DNA of 35,256 bases from Xenococcaceae cyanobacterium MO_167.B27 (lineage in GTDB: Bacteria; Cyanobacteriota; Cyanobacteriia; Cyanobacteriales; Xenococcaceae). Made by a program: the position numbers and the translations under genes. The notes beneath the pieces are model-generated. The model was given only the letters and a program-made list of their open reading frames with translations. It searched no databases and was not told the origin of the DNA. How positions within the stretch are numbered: the first letter of the stretch is position 1; the number at the start of each line of letters is the position of its first letter. This document shows positions 35,039 to 35,256 of this stretch, one piece after another. The stretch is taken from contig JASJCP010000093.1 in assembly GCA_030065935.1 (NCBI GenBank), positions 1 through 35,256 of the forward strand, read 5' to 3'.

Positions 35039-35070
35039 TGACAAAATTTATCGAACTATAAATTTTGTCA
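35039..35070. terminator. 13-bp perfect hairpin downstream of hemL
   Basis: TGACAAAATTTAT and its exact complement around a 6-base loop (CGAACT). AT-rich and lacking a T-run, so termination is uncertain; it may instead be part of the repeat cluster. Confidence 0.5.
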
Positions 35071-35085
35071 CTCAACGAATTGTTA

Positions 35086-35137
35086 GTCAACACCGCGATT
35101 AGAGAGGCTTCCGGCTAGGAAGCCTCTCTCGCGGTCA
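35086..35137. repeat. 52-bp hairpin repeat, copy B
   Basis: Same element as at 19124-19175, with the stem here fully matched on the right-hand arm (GAGAGGCTTCC against GGAAGCCTCTC) apart from the 3-base bulge. The loop is GGCTA, the reverse complement of copy A's TAGCC. CTCAAC (35071) and GTTGAG (35144) add an outer inverted pair not seen at copy A. Confidence 0.85.
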
Positions 35138-35167
35138 TTTCAGTTGAGCTTAGGGACTTGCGCTTTA

Positions 35168-35243
35168 TTAAAATACCAGCCTTTTAACTAATTCATTTAA
35201 TTGTTAGGCTCTTACTGCTAACTGATGAAGGCTGGTATTTTAA
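35168..35243 (+). terminator. 16-bp inverted repeat around a 44-base loop, with T-run
   Basis: TTAAAATACCAGCCTT and its exact complement AAGGCTGGTATTTTAA bracket 44 bases; TTTTTT follows directly. The stem plus T-run looks like a terminator, but the long interior fits a small palindromic element or RNA as well. It sits at the window edge, so its gene context is cut off. Confidence 0.55.
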
Positions 35244-35256
35244 TTTTTTGCTCCTT

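Overview
The window comes from a cyanobacterium. The evidence is a photosystem I gene (psaE), a bilin lyase of the CpcS/CpeS type, an NblA phycobilisome-degradation adaptor, a ferredoxin-dependent glutamate synthase, an EF-Tu with the cyanobacterial NKQD motif, and well over a dozen HIP1 octamers (GCGATCGC). The AT-rich coding sequence and HIP1 density would suit a coccoid or baeocyte-forming lineage, but genus cannot be fixed from this stretch. No tRNA, rRNA, CRISPR array, prophage or intact transposase was recognised.

Layout. 1-2.3 kb: a weak PEP-CTERM-like fragment, then mutM, psaE and a DUF6391-like membrane protein, all on the minus strand. 2.5-6 kb: a lipoprotein amino-acid-binding protein, a DUF2085 membrane protein, a secreted protein of unknown function and a CaCA-type Na+/Ca2+ antiporter. 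6.4-11.7 kb: the most unusual block. An unrecognised helical protein is followed by two closely related genes, each encoding a zinc ribbon, one membrane helix, a periplasmic-binding-protein-like domain and an OmpA-like domain, with a decayed fragment of a third copy between them. 11.9-16.5 kb: ferredoxin-GOGAT on the minus strand. 17.2-23.9 kb: a cupin, an A-type Fe-S carrier and the str operon (rpsL, rpsG, fusA, tuf, rpsJ), with unusually long, structured gaps after rpsL and before fusA. 24-25.1 kb: cpcS and nblA, divergent from one intergenic region. 25.5-29.4 kb: a PiT phosphate permease, an FkbM methyltransferase, a small basic protein and a class I methyltransferase. 29.9-35 kb: the pyruvate dehydrogenase E2 subunit, a broken toxin-antitoxin locus, a tandem DM13 protein and hemL.

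The intergenic DNA carries many small repeats. Three sites share a consensus typical of IS200/IS605 (tnpB) right ends: AAGAATC, a short hairpin, then GAGTGTCAA. None has an intact tnpB, so they look like decayed or solo ends, possibly with omega-RNA remnants. A 52-bp hairpin repeat occurs twice, with its loop inverted between copies. Several perfect or near-perfect stem-loops lie at gene ends. Five starts are discussed against the longest open frame: fusA starts at GTG 20107, the second fusion gene at ATG 9970, and the DUF2085 gene probably downstream of a terminator; mutM and hemL use TTG.

Functionally the window is mostly housekeeping: translation, nitrogen assimilation, tetrapyrrole and phycobilisome metabolism, DNA repair, and phosphate and calcium transport. 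The accessory material worth following is the duplicated zinc-ribbon/OmpA fusion block, the orphan transposon ends and the decayed toxin-antitoxin pair.
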